A stretch of 64,000 bases of DNA from the NCBI RefSeq assembly GCF_001641085.1, contig NZ_LXIE01000023.1, positions 62,001-126,000 of the forward strand, read 5' to 3'. How positions within the stretch are numbered: position 1 is the first letter of the stretch; each line of letters opens with the position of its first letter. The DNA comes from Aequorivita soesokkakensis. Its GTDB lineage: Bacteria > Bacteroidota > Bacteroidia > Flavobacteriales > Flavobacteriaceae. The translations under genes and the position numbers were made by a program. A model generated the notes under the pieces. It was not told where the DNA came from, made no database searches, and saw only the letters and a program-made list of their open reading frames with translations. Positions 17,407 through 26,297 of the stretch are shown here, piece by piece.

Positions 17407-18720
17407 ATGAAAATTTCAGTAATAGGAACAGGTTATGTTGGCCTTGTAACAGGAACCTGCTTGGCAGAAACTGGCAATGAGGTTATATGTGTTGATATAG
17501 ATAAAGAAAAAGTTGAAAAAATGCGCAACGGCGTGGTACCAATCTATGAGCCGCATCTGGACGTTCTTTTTGAAAGAAACATTAAAGCCAACCGCCTCAA
17601 ATTTACAACTTCTTTAGAGGAAGGCTTGGACCATGGCGACATCATTTTTCTTGCCCTGCCAACGCCCGAAGATGAAGATGGCTCGGCTGATCTTTCCTAC
17701 GTTTTGAATGTTTCGGAAGAAATAGGAAAAAAAATCAAGAATTATAAAGTAATTGTGGACAAAAGCACGGTGCCAGTTGGCACAGCGGAAAAAGTCCACA
17801 AAGTAATTGCGAAAAACGCTTCCTGTGAATTTGATGTGGTTTCCAACCCAGAATTTCTTCGTGAAGGCTTTGCGGTTGATGATTTTTTGAAGCCTGAGCG
17901 CATCGTTGTAGGTTCAAGTAGCGAAAGAGCAACAGCCCTGATGAAAAAGCTTTACAGCCCTTTCGTACGCTCCGGAAACCCAATCATAATTATGGATGAA
18001 AAATCTGCAGAGCTCACAAAGTATGCTGCAAATTCATTTTTGGCAACCAAAATCACTTTTATGAACGAAATCGCAAACTATTGCGAAAAAGTGGGAGCAG
18101 ATGTAGATATGGTCCGGGTTGGAATGGGCACCGATAGTCGTATTGGAAAACGCTTTCTTTTCCCCGGAATTGGTTACGGAGGGTCTTGTTTCCCAAAAGA
18201 CGTAAAAGCGCTTCAAAAAGCCGGAAAGGATAAAAATTACGATTTTAAGATTTTGACTTCAGTAATCGAAATCAATTCGGCCCAAAAAACAATTTTACTG
18301 CCTAAAATAGAGAACTATTTCAGCAATGATTTAAAAGGGAAAACAATAGCAATTTGGGGATTGGCTTTTAAACCGGAAACTGACGATATTCGCGAAGCGC
18401 CATCCATAGATATGATGGAAGGTTTGCTAAAAAAAGGAGCAAAACTGCAAGTTTTCGATCCAGAGGCTATGCCGAATATTGAAAAGCGTTTTGGAAATAG
18501 ACTCAACTATTCGGAATCTATGTATGCCGCCCTTGAAAATGCAGACGCGCTATTAATCTGCACAGAATGGAGCATTTTCCGCACCCCTGATTTTAGCAGA
18601 TTAAAGAAACTTTTAAAGAATCCAGTAATTTTTGATGGAAGAAACCTATATAATTTGAATGACGTTGAAGCGGAAGGTTTTGTTTATGTTTCCGTAGGGA
18701 GAAAAACTGTCAATATATGA
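17407..18720 (+). CDS. ugd: UDP-glucose 6-dehydrogenase
   Basis: Oxidises UDP-glucose to UDP-glucuronate with two NAD+. 437 residues, standard. [17 protein letters not shown] (7-23) is the NAD fold, [11 protein letters not shown] (120-130) is conserved, NPEFLREG (147-154) follows, and Cys261 in [10 protein letters not shown] is the catalytic nucleophile. [12 protein letters not shown] carries the conserved Lys and Asn. The next gene overlaps by four bases and decarboxylates the product, so both UDP-GlcA and UDP-xylose are available to the locus. Confidence 0.95.
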   Translation: MKISVIGTGYVGLVTGTCLAETGNEVICVDIDKEKVEKMRNGVVPIYEPHLDVLFERNIKANRLKFTTSLEEGLDHGDIIFLALPTPEDEDGSADLSYVLNVSEEIGKKIKNYKVIVDKSTVPVGTAEKVHKVIAKNASCEFDVVSNPEFLREGFAVDDFLKPERIVVGSSSERATALMKKLYSPFVRSGNPIIIMDEKSAELTKYAANSFLATKITFMNEIANYCEKVGADVDMVRVGMGTDSRIGKRFLFPGIGYGGSCFPKDVKALQKAGKDKNYDFKILTSVIEINSAQKTILLPKIENYFSNDLKGKTIAIWGLAFKPETDDIREAPSIDMMEGLLKKGAKLQVFDPEAMPNIEKRFGNRLNYSESMYAALENADALLICTEWSIFRTPDFSRLKKLLKNPVIFDGRNLYNLNDVEAEGFVYVSVGRKTVNI

Positions 18721-19703
18721 AGAAGCGCGTTCTGATTACAGGTGCCGCCGGATTTTTGGGTTCGCATCTTTGTGATAAATTTATTGCTGAAGATTTCCAC
18801 GTAATTGGGATGGACAACCTTATTACCGGAGATCTTAAAAATATTGAGCATCTCTTTAAATTGGAAGATTTCGAATTTTATCATCACGATGTAACGAAAT
18901 TTGTACACGTTCCCGGAAAAATAGATTATATTCTTCATTTTGCATCTCCTGCAAGCCCAATTGATTATTTAAAAATTCCAATCCAAACGCTGAAGGTTGG
19001 TTCTTTGGGAACCCACAATTTGCTCGGTTTGGCCCGAGAAAAGAACGCTCGTATTTTAATTGCTTCCACCTCTGAGGTTTATGGAGATCCTTTGGTTCAT
19101 CCACAAACCGAGGAATATTTTGGAAATGTAAACACAATTGGGCCTCGCGGTGTATATGACGAAGCAAAGCGTTTTCAGGAATCCATAACCATGGCCTATC
19201 ACAGATTTCACGGGTTGGAAACTAGAATAGCCCGTATTTTCAATACATACGGACCAAGAATGCGCTTGAACGACGGACGCGTAATTCCAGCTTTTATTGG
19301 CCAAGCATTAAGGGGTGAAAATTTAACTGTTTTTGGCGATGGAATGCAAACCCGTTCCTTTTGTTATGTTGATGATGAAGTGGAAGGATTGTACAGATTA
19401 TTATTAAGTGATTATGCACTTCCGGTAAATATTGGAAATCCGGAGGAAATAACTATTCTTGATTTTGCAAAGGAAATTATTAAATTGACCGGGACAGATC
19501 AAAAAATTGTTTTCAAACCTTTGCCACAGGATGATCCCCTGCAGCGCGAACCCGATATTTCAAAAGCTAGGGAAATATTAGGCTGGGAGCCAAAAGTTTC
19601 AAGGGAAGAAGGAATGAGAAAGACATTTGAATATTTTAAAAATCTTACAAAAGAAGAGCTTTTTAAAAGTGAACATAAAGATTTTTCAAAACATAATAAG
19701 TAG
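18717..19703 (+). CDS. UDP-glucuronate decarboxylase (UDP-xylose synthase)
   Basis: NAD-dependent SDR that converts UDP-glucuronate to UDP-xylose. [13 protein letters not shown] (8-20), [15 protein letters not shown] (74-88), STSEVYGDP (117-125) and [11 protein letters not shown] with Y147 and K151 are the hallmarks separating this family from 4,6-dehydratases. 328 residues. Starts with ATG overlapping the ugd stop, which strongly supports the two-step pathway. A last-residue tail rich in Lys follows the domain. Confidence 0.92.
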   Translation: MKKRVLITGAAGFLGSHLCDKFIAEDFHVIGMDNLITGDLKNIEHLFKLEDFEFYHHDVTKFVHVPGKIDYILHFASPASPIDYLKIPIQTLKVGSLGTHNLLGLAREKNARILIASTSEVYGDPLVHPQTEEYFGNVNTIGPRGVYDEAKRFQESITMAYHRFHGLETRIARIFNTYGPRMRLNDGRVIPAFIGQALRGENLTVFGDGMQTRSFCYVDDEVEGLYRLLLSDYALPVNIGNPEEITILDFAKEIIKLTGTDQKIVFKPLPQDDPLQREPDISKAREILGWEPKVSREEGMRKTFEYFKNLTKEELFKSEHKDFSKHNK

Positions 19704-19708
19704 TAAAA

Positions 19709-21061
19709 ATGTTTAAAAGCGGAAGATATTCTGGATTTTTGAGGCCTATTTCTTATGGAATAGACATCTTCTTTATCCATTTTTTTGCTTTTGAATTCTT
19801 CGGAAATCCATTTCCCTATTTTAACTATGTAATTTTCCTTACGGCTGCGTGGCTGCTGCTTTCGTTGCGTTCAGGATTTTATGAAATATACCGCTTTACA
19901 CATCTTTCCAAAATTATGTCCCTAATAGGAAAACAGGGCATTATTTTCCTGCTGATTGTTTTTTCATTTTTTGGATTTTACAATGAATTGACCACTACGG
20001 CCTCGGTCATTTTTAAGTATTTCTTTGTTGTAATGATTTGCATTACAATTGTAAAACTTGGCATCTACTTTTTACTTAAAAAATATCGATTACACCTCGG
20101 CGGAAATGTTAGAAAAGTAGTAATCATCGGTCTTAATCAGAAGACAGATCAGCTTCGAAAATTTTTTATCACTAATCCTGTTTACGGCTATAAACTATAC
20201 AGAACCTTTGACCTTAAAGGGCCGGAAAAAGTTTCCATTGAAGAATGTATGGATTACATTTTGGAGGAAAAAATTGATGAGGTTTATTCTTCAGTGGCCG
20301 AAATTGGCAATAAGGATTTAATTAAACTGATTGATTTTGTTGACAACAATCTAAAAATTCTGAAATTCCTTCCGGACAACAAGGAAATTTATAGCAAAAA
20401 GCTGGATTTTACCTATTACGGAGTACTCCCTATTCTTTCCATGCGGAAAATACCCATAGACGAACCTTTCAATAAATTTTTAAAGAGAAGTTTTGACATC
20501 GTTCTTTCGCTTTTAATAATCGTTGGACTTTTATCTTGGCTCACGCCTTTACTTGGTTTACTTATAAAGCTGGAATCAAAAGGCCCCGTATTTTTTAAGC
20601 AAAAAAGGAATGGATTGGATTATCAGGAATTTTACTGCTATAAATTTCGTTCCATGAAACCGAACCCCATGGCGCATCTTCACCAAATAAGCAAAGGGGA
20701 CGAACGTGTAACCCGCGTAGGGAGGGTAATCCGAAAAACAAGTATTGATGAGCTTCCGCAGTTTATCAACGTTTTAAAAGGAGACATGTCCGTAGTTGGT
20801 CCAAGACCGCACATGGTGAGCCACACCCATATGTATGCAGAACGAATAGACAAATTTATGGTACGCCATTTTATTAAACCGGGCATTACAGGATTGGCCC
20901 AAGTAAGTGGTTATCGCGGAGAGGTAGAAGATGACAACCACATTATCAATAGAGTTAAGTACGATATTTTCTATCTTGAAAATTGGAGTCTCTTTTTGGA
21001 TATTAAAATTGTCTTCCAAACTATTTTTAACGCAATTCGCGGGGAAGAAAAGGCGTACTAA
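19709..21061 (+). CDS. Undecaprenyl-phosphate sugar phosphotransferase (WcaJ-like)
   Basis: Initiates repeat-unit assembly by moving a sugar-1-phosphate, usually glucose, onto undecaprenyl phosphate. 450 residues: four N-terminal membrane helices (about 10-130), a CoA-binding-like central domain, then a further membrane segment (about 265-290) and the catalytic polyprenol phosphotransferase domain. The last includes KRSFD, CYKFRSMKPN, SIDELPQFINVLKGDMSVVGPRP and KPGITGLAQVSGYRGE. The HMVSHTHMY stretch resembles WcaJ-type glucose transferases. It ends convergently with the GT4 gene; the two stop codons overlap as CTAA. Confidence 0.92.
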   Translation: MFKSGRYSGFLRPISYGIDIFFIHFFAFEFFGNPFPYFNYVIFLTAAWLLLSLRSGFYEIYRFTHLSKIMSLIGKQGIIFLLIVFSFFGFYNELTTTASVIFKYFFVVMICITIVKLGIYFLLKKYRLHLGGNVRKVVIIGLNQKTDQLRKFFITNPVYGYKLYRTFDLKGPEKVSIEECMDYILEEKIDEVYSSVAEIGNKDLIKLIDFVDNNLKILKFLPDNKEIYSKKLDFTYYGVLPILSMRKIPIDEPFNKFLKRSFDIVLSLLIIVGLLSWLTPLLGLLIKLESKGPVFFKQKRNGLDYQEFYCYKFRSMKPNPMAHLHQISKGDERVTRVGRVIRKTSIDELPQFINVLKGDMSVVGPRPHMVSHTHMYAERIDKFMVRHFIKPGITGLAQVSGYRGEVEDDNHIINRVKYDIFYLENWSLFLDIKIVFQTIFNAIRGEEKAY

Positions 21062-22221
21062 ATAGCTTCAATTGCAATTATGAATTTTTCAAACTGCTTT
21101 TTAAAATCAAAAGCTGAAGTTGAATTTTTCTGAACAGTTTCTTTTGCAAAACGTTTTAACTCTTCTACAGAAATTGTGTTTGTAAAATGCTGCAACGCTT
21201 CAAAATTATTTACGGGAACCACCCATCCCAAAGCTTCCTTTTCAACCAGCTCCCCACCTTCCCCACCAGCAAAATAGAGCAAAGGCAAGCCCAAACGGGA
21301 ATATTCAAAAATTTTTGAAGGTACCGAACCGTAAATTCTTTTTATAAGCGGTATGAATGCAATATCATATTTCCGCAACTCTTTGTGCAATGACTCCCTT
21401 TCCAATTCTCCATAAAAGTGGATGTTCTGCTTTTCCAAAGTTTTTATTTTTTCAGTCTCCGGCCCTGCTCCGTAAATATGCAGGCTTACGTTTTCTGGAA
21501 AAGTGATTTGTTGGCAGATTTCAAAAATTCCTTGTGCAATACCCAATAAACCAGCGTAAACAATTTTGATTTCCTTTGTTGGGGAATTTTCGGGCATTTG
21601 CGGAACTTCAAAATTTGGGATATTTCGGTATAAAAATGAAGGTTTCTCTCTTTCAAAAGTTGAAACATGCTCAAGTATTTCTTCAGATTGTCCAACAATT
21701 AACGTAGCATTTCGATAACAAAAACGTTCCATTTTCAACAAAAGCGAATAATACCAGCCTTCTTTCAAAAGCCCCATTTCCAATCCTGCAAGCGGCCAAA
21801 GATCAGAAACATTCAAAATTATTTTTTTTGAAAATAACCGTCCCAACACCACAGCCGTAAATCCCACAAAAACAGGGGAGTATTGGATAAATATTTTTTT
21901 GGGTGTTTTGGTGAAAAGGAAAAATAAAACCAAACTGAAAGAAAACGAAACCATCGAAAGCAAACGCACCAATTTATTGCTGGAATTGCTGGGCCAAATC
22001 CACAAACGTGTTACTTTTCCAAAGAAGGTATTTTCAGTCTTTGATGCCTTTCCGCTATAACCGTCAAAGATTTTACCGTTCGGGTAATTGGGCAGCGGAC
22101 AAACAACTTTAACGTTAAACCCTGCATTTCCCAATCCTTCTGCCAAACTGGACATACGGTTGGAAGCGGCACCTTTTTCAGGTGGAAAATAGTTTGTTAT
22201 GAGTAAAATCTCTTTACCCAT
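21058..22221 (-). CDS. Glycosyltransferase family 4 (WbuB-like)
   Basis: 387 residues, GT-B fold. The N-terminal segment LITNYFPPEKGAASNRMSSLAEGL is typical of the WbuB/WcaI-type subgroup. A hydrophobic patch (LVRLLSMVSFSFSLVLFFLF) probably associates with the membrane. The C-terminal region has FIPLIKRIYGSVPSKIFEYSRLGLPLLYF, the nucleotide-sugar site. It is the last gene of a minus-strand trio and starts inside the end of the upstream epimerase gene (8-base overlap). Donor sugar is unknown; an N-acetylated deoxyhexosamine is common for WbuB relatives. Confidence 0.87.
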   Translation of the reverse strand: MGKEILLITNYFPPEKGAASNRMSSLAEGLGNAGFNVKVVCPLPNYPNGKIFDGYSGKASKTENTFFGKVTRLWIWPSNSSNKLVRLLSMVSFSFSLVLFFLFTKTPKKIFIQYSPVFVGFTAVVLGRLFSKKIILNVSDLWPLAGLEMGLLKEGWYYSLLLKMERFCYRNATLIVGQSEEILEHVSTFEREKPSFLYRNIPNFEVPQMPENSPTKEIKIVYAGLLGIAQGIFEICQQITFPENVSLHIYGAGPETEKIKTLEKQNIHFYGELERESLHKELRKYDIAFIPLIKRIYGSVPSKIFEYSRLGLPLLYFAGGEGGELVEKEALGWVVPVNNFEALQHFTNTISVEELKRFAKETVQKNSTSAFDFKKQFEKFIIAIEAI

Positions 22222-23308
22222 AATGAATTTTTAATAAGGTAGAAATGATTCTTTCGGATGCTTTACCATCCCAAAGTGGGATGTTTTGTGTTTCTTTCCA
22301 TTTGCCGTTTTTCAATTTTTCAAAAGCTTGGGAAATTTTCTCTTTGTCATTTGCGACCAAAACGTTTGTGCCCAATTCACAGGTTTCGGGCCGTTCAGTG
22401 GAATTTCTAAAAGTAATACAGGGCACATTGAGTATGGAGGCTTCTTCGGTAATTCCGCCCGAATCGGTTAAAATAGCCTGTGAATTTTTCAACAAATAGA
22501 TAAAATTCAAATAGCCCTGCGGTTCCACCAAATGCAAATTTTTAAATTCATTTTGGGTTTCCGCTAAAATTTGCTGTGTTCTGGGGTGAACAGGAAATAT
22601 AATGGGCGCCTCTTCTGCCTGCTCCATAATTTGTTTTAAAAGTTCAATAAATGAAGAGCCGTCATCTACGTTTGAAGGTCTGTGGAGTGTCAATAAATAG
22701 TAGTTTTTTGATGTTAAATTCAAATCATCCCAAAAAACAGGTTTTTTGATTCTAGTGAGATTTTGCAGAAGCGTATCAATCATAACATTCCCAACAAAAA
22801 AAATATTCTCTTTGGAATGCCCAGCTTTCAGAAGGTTTTCCGAAGCTTTTTCAGAAGTAGTAAAAAAGTAATCCGTGATGCTGTCTGTCACCATTCGGTT
22901 GATTTCTTCGGGCATTGTTATATCCCCGCTTCTAATGCCAGCTTCCACGTGAATTAAAGCAATATTGGCTTTTTTTGTAACGATTGAGCAGGCCATTGTT
23001 GAGGTTACGTCCCCAACGACCAAAACAAAATCGGGCCGGTTTTCCGTCAATTCTTTTTCGAAAGCAATCATAATCCCCGCTGTTTGCTCTGCTTGTGTCC
23101 CGCTTTTAACATTAAAGTTTTCATTGGGATGCGGGATTTGCAATTCTTCAAAAAAAGTATCACTTAAATTCGCATTGTAATGTTGCCCGGTGTGGATTAA
23201 TCTATAAGAAATAGGATTTTTTTCAGTCCGAAGTTTTTCTATCGCCTTTATAATTGGCGATATCTTCATAAAATTTGGCCGTGCACCTGCAACAATGGTT
23301 ATCTTCAT
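22214..23308 (-). CDS. wecB: UDP-N-acetylglucosamine 2-epimerase, second copy
   Basis: 364 residues with VAGARPNFMKISPIIKAI (6-23), RLIHTGQHYNANLSD, VLVVGDVTSTMA, HVEAGIRSGDITMPEEINR, TLHRPSNVDD and LTDSGGITEEASIL. It is clearly the same fold and reaction type as the gene at 6951-8081 but from a different subgroup (ARPNFMK in place of TRPEAIK). Two epimerases in one locus suggest either two polymers or one acting on another UDP-N-acetyl sugar. It lies 11 bases downstream of the PaaK-like gene, in the same orientation. Confidence 0.93.
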   Translation of the reverse strand: MKITIVAGARPNFMKISPIIKAIEKLRTEKNPISYRLIHTGQHYNANLSDTFFEELQIPHPNENFNVKSGTQAEQTAGIMIAFEKELTENRPDFVLVVGDVTSTMACSIVTKKANIALIHVEAGIRSGDITMPEEINRMVTDSITDYFFTTSEKASENLLKAGHSKENIFFVGNVMIDTLLQNLTRIKKPVFWDDLNLTSKNYYLLTLHRPSNVDDGSSFIELLKQIMEQAEEAPIIFPVHPRTQQILAETQNEFKNLHLVEPQGYLNFIYLLKNSQAILTDSGGITEEASILNVPCITFRNSTERPETCELGTNVLVANDKEKISQAFEKLKNGKWKETQNIPLWDGKASERIISTLLKIHYG

Positions 23309-23319
23309 TTTATATTTTT

Positions 23320-24630
23320 TTAAATTTCAACCAACGAAACAAACTGTTTCAATTTGCCGCTTTCGGTTCTGTCCAGCTGTTCCTTTCGGTTGAAATTAAA
23401 AGTTAAACCGGGCTCTAAAAATTGTTCAAGGGTTTTAATTATGAATTGTTTTTTCTCCACTGTCAAAGCTTCTTCGCTCACATAATTAATTTCAAAAGTA
23501 TCAATCTTTGTTTGAATCACTTTAAATTCCTTTATGTTTCCGCTCTCTTCCATTATTTTTTTTGTGACCACATAAAAAGTCATTCCCGCAGCTTTTTTCC
23601 CACTTGGTAGTATTGCGAAATCATTTGTTCTGCCCGTAAGCTTTTTAAGAATTGGCTTTTTTAAAGTACTTTCTTCGCTCAGTGCGCCATAATCGCCAAT
23701 TTCATAACGGATAAACGGATGCGCTTTGTTGTGAAGGGAAGTAATTACAATTTTACCTTCATCCCCCAACGGAACAGCCCGATTTTTTTCATCCAAAATC
23801 TCAACAAAAAGCGTTTTGGAATCAACTTCCCATTCGCCTTTTTTATTGGTAAAAGCAATTACCCCAGCTTCCGAACAGCCGTATTCATTGACAACTGGAA
23901 CGCCCAACTGTTTTTCGAGCAGGATTTTATCGTCTTCAAAAAGCATTTCGGAAGTAACGATGCAAACCTTCAGCGAAGGACAAACATTTTTTAAAACTAT
24001 ATTTTTTCCTTTTAAAAATTTCGCAAAAAGAACGATGCTGCTTGCGTAACCGTTTATATAATTAAAAGGCTTTTTCTTGTAAACATTCAGCATTTCTTCC
24101 AACGCTTTTTCAGAAAGATCCAATATTGAAAACCGATGGCGCTTGGCCAGAAAATCCTTTAATCGCACGGTTTTATTTTGGATTAAATCTAAAGGAATTC
24201 CATAATAACGCGCCTGTAACGAGCTGTTGAAATCTATGCCATGCCAGCCAAAACGTTCCATGTGGTACGCCCAAGTCATCGCGTGGCTGTATTTGTCTTT
24301 TGCAAAACGAATTGGGTTGCCGCTGGATCCCGACGTTTTATTTATATATACTTTTTTTTCTGAAAATCCTTCGGAGAGTCTTTCTTTCAGCGGAATTTGA
24401 AAATCTTCCTTTTTCAAGATAGGAAGCGATTCCCAAGTTGAAAAGCCATCTTTTACCTTACTTCGATAAAAAGGATTGTTTTTTAAGTGATAGTTTACGA
24501 TTTCAGCTTTTTTCGAATTCAAAAACGCTTCGTAATCCGCTTCCTTTATTTCTGAAATTTGAAGCAACTCTTCCTTCGCCCTTTCAATAGGGAAACGTTT
24601 CAGAAAAAGGGAAAAGTTGAAGATTTTCAA
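23320..24630 (-). CDS. Phenylacetate-CoA ligase-like (PaaK/CapK) adenylating protein
   Basis: 436 residues of the ANL superfamily. INKTSGSSGNPIRFAKD is the adenylate P-loop, NEYGCSEAGVIAF the substrate and adenine region, and IRYEIGDYGALSE plus KLTGRTNDFAILPSGK the hinge. CapK-like members are found in capsule and EPS loci, where their substrate is unclear; amide- or ester-linking an acyl group to a sugar is one idea. First gene of the minus-strand trio, divergent from purD, with a 12-bp inverted repeat in the shared upstream region. Confidence 0.88.
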   Translation of the reverse strand: MKIFNFSLFLKRFPIERAKEELLQISEIKEADYEAFLNSKKAEIVNYHLKNNPFYRSKVKDGFSTWESLPILKKEDFQIPLKERLSEGFSEKKVYINKTSGSSGNPIRFAKDKYSHAMTWAYHMERFGWHGIDFNSSLQARYYGIPLDLIQNKTVRLKDFLAKRHRFSILDLSEKALEEMLNVYKKKPFNYINGYASSIVLFAKFLKGKNIVLKNVCPSLKVCIVTSEMLFEDDKILLEKQLGVPVVNEYGCSEAGVIAFTNKKGEWEVDSKTLFVEILDEKNRAVPLGDEGKIVITSLHNKAHPFIRYEIGDYGALSEESTLKKPILKKLTGRTNDFAILPSGKKAAGMTFYVVTKKIMEESGNIKEFKVIQTKIDTFEINYVSEEALTVEKKQFIIKTLEQFLEPGLTFNFNRKEQLDRTESGKLKQFVSLVEI

Positions 24631-24663
24631 AGCTGATTTTTATATTTCACTTAAACCTAAAGG

Positions 24664-24698
24664 AATTTATTTAAAACAAAATTCGCTTTAAATAAATT
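24664..24698. promoter_or_regulatory. Perfect 12-bp inverted repeat in divergent capK-like/purD promoter region
   Basis: Arms AATTTATTTAAA (24664-24675) and TTTAAATAAATT (24687-24698) are exact reverse complements, with an 11-base spacer. The right arm abuts the expected -33 region of the purD promoter. Placement between divergent genes argues against a terminator and for an operator or local melting site. AT-rich sequence raises the chance of coincidence, but a 12/12 match is still notable. Confidence 0.55.
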
Positions 24699-24720
24699 AG
24701 CGGTTCAAGGTACAAACAAT

Positions 24721-24728
24721 TATTTTTG
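24721..24728 (+). promoter_or_regulatory. -7 promoter box (TAttTTTG) of purD
   Basis: Exact TAnnTTTG with a TTAG about 21 bases upstream as a degenerate -33. It gives a leader of about 20 bases to ATG 24753 and excludes the in-frame TTG at 24726, which lies inside the box. Confidence 0.6.
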
Positions 24729-24752
24729 ACACCGAAACAAAACATTTCAATT

Positions 24753-26024
24753 ATGAATATTCTCATCCTTGGTTCCGGCGGTCGCGAACATACTTTTGCC
24801 TATAAAATTTCACAGAGCAATCGCTGCGAAAAACTTTTTGTAGCTCCTGGAAATGCTGGTACCGAAGCTATAGCAACAAATGTGGAACTAAAGGTAACCG
24901 ATTTTGAAGCGGTGAAAAAATGCGTTGTTGAAAATAATATTGAAATGGTTGTTGTTGGCCCGGAAGATCCATTGGTGCACGGAATTGCAGATTATTTTGC
25001 CGAGACTTCAGCATTAAAAAATGTAATGCTCATTGGCCCTTCAAAACGCGGTGCATTGCTGGAAGGCAGCAAACAGCGCGCAAAGGAGTTTATGATGCAA
25101 CACAACATTCCAACGGCGGCCTATGAAAGTTTTACTGCGGAATCTTTGGAAGCCGGAAAAGCTTTTTTGGAAAAATTGAATCCACCCTATGTTTTAAAAG
25201 CCGATGGACTTGCGGCAGGAAAAGGCGTTTTGATTTTGAAGGATTTAGAGGAAGCAAAGCAGGAACTTGAGAATATGCTTGCGCACAGCAAATTTGGCGA
25301 AGCAAGTTCTAAAGTGGTTATTGAAGAGTTTTTGGACGGAATTGAGCTTAGTGTTTTTGTATTGACAGATGGTAAAAATTACAAAATCCTGCCCACGGCA
25401 AAAGATTACAAACGCATAGGCGAAGGAGATACGGGCTTGAACACAGGCGGAATGGGAGCCATTTCCCCAGTTCCTTTTGCAGACGAAGTTTTGATGAAAA
25501 AAATTGAAGACCGTATTGTGAAACCAACGGTGAATGGCCTTTCCAAAGAAAACATTGATTACAAAGGTTTTGTATTCATCGGGTTGATAAAAGTGAACGA
25601 TGAACCGTTCGTAATAGAATACAACGTTCGCATGGGCGATCCCGAAACAGAAGTTGTTCTTCCACGTATAAAAACCGATTTGGTAGCTTTATTTGAAGCG
25701 ACATACAACCAAACTTTAAACAACATCACTATTGAAATTGACGAAAGGGCCGCCACAACCGTGATGCTTGTTTCCGGCGGATATCCGGAAGATTATGAAA
25801 AAGGAAAGGAAATTTCAGGCTTGGAAAATGTGGAAGGCTCCATCGTTTTTCACGCAGGAACAAAATCTGAAAACGGAAAAATATTGAGTAATGGCGGGCG
25901 TGTTATGGCCGTAACTTCGTTGGATGATGATTTCAGAAAAGCGCTAAAAAAATCCTATCAAAACATAGAAAAACTAAATTTTGATAGGATGCAGTATCGT
26001 AGTGATATAGGTTTCGACCTTTAA
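24753..26024 (+). CDS. purD: Phosphoribosylamine-glycine ligase
   Basis: Second step of de novo purine synthesis: ATP-dependent joining of glycine to phosphoribosylamine. 423 residues. N-terminal ILGSGGREHTFAYKI, the ATP-grasp region KADGLAAGKGVLIL, TGLNTGGMGAISPVPFAD, and IEYNVRMGDPETEVVLPR with the metal-binding residues are all intact. The ATG at 24753 is used because a promoter box covers the only upstream alternative. Convergent with the small DUF6341-like gene; a nested inverted repeat sits between them. Confidence 0.96.
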   Translation: MNILILGSGGREHTFAYKISQSNRCEKLFVAPGNAGTEAIATNVELKVTDFEAVKKCVVENNIEMVVVGPEDPLVHGIADYFAETSALKNVMLIGPSKRGALLEGSKQRAKEFMMQHNIPTAAYESFTAESLEAGKAFLEKLNPPYVLKADGLAAGKGVLILKDLEEAKQELENMLAHSKFGEASSKVVIEEFLDGIELSVFVLTDGKNYKILPTAKDYKRIGEGDTGLNTGGMGAISPVPFADEVLMKKIEDRIVKPTVNGLSKENIDYKGFVFIGLIKVNDEPFVIEYNVRMGDPETEVVLPRIKTDLVALFEATYNQTLNNITIEIDERAATTVMLVSGGYPEDYEKGKEISGLENVEGSIVFHAGTKSENGKILSNGGRVMAVTSLDDDFRKALKKSYQNIEKLNFDRMQYRSDIGFDL

Positions 26025-26047
26025 AAAATCAAGGATTTTCGTCGAAA
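26012..26047. terminator. Possible bidirectional hairpin between purD and DUF6341-like gene
   Basis: Outer arms TTTCGAC (26012-26018) and GTCGAAA (26041-26047) enclose an inner AAAATC-aag-GATTTT stem. The structure overlaps both stop codons of the convergent genes. No clean T-run follows, so termination is only a possibility. Confidence 0.35.
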
Positions 26048-26256
26048 GTATAGGTGCTTTCAGTGTTTTCGTTGAAATCCTTAAGTTTCATCAGCCAATA
26101 AATAAAAGCAACAGCTCCAATAGTTAAGAAAATCCAGGAAACAATATTTGCAAGCCACCAGCTATCAAACTGGATGCTAGTAAGCCAGTCATAAGGTTTA
26201 AAAAGCACATTTTCAAAAAGAGAAGCTATTCCTTCCCAAAAACCTTTCCAAGTCAT
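26029..26256 (-). CDS. Small single-TM membrane protein, DUF6341-like
   Basis: 75 residues: an amphipathic Trp-rich N-terminus (WKGFWEGIASLFENVLFKPYDWL), one membrane helix (about 33-55, WWLANIVSWIFLTIGAVAFIYWL) and an acidic C-terminal tail. It matches my recollection of the flavobacterial DUF6341 family, which tends to sit beside purD and DUF6427 genes. No function is known. A -7 box lies 20 bases upstream of its start. Confidence 0.7.
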   Translation of the reverse strand: MTWKGFWEGIASLFENVLFKPYDWLTSIQFDSWWLANIVSWIFLTIGAVAFIYWLMKLKDFNENTESTYTFDENP

Positions 26257-26275
26257 ATCTTTAATCTTTAGAAGG

Positions 26276-26283
26276 CAAAAATA
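26276..26283 (-). promoter_or_regulatory. -7 promoter box (TAttTTTG) of DUF6341-like gene
   Basis: Exact TAnnTTTG on the minus strand in the 41-base divergent gap, giving a leader of about 14 bases. The opposite gene's promoter must overlap this region. Confidence 0.5.
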
Positions 26284-26297
26284 TAAAATTACCCCAT

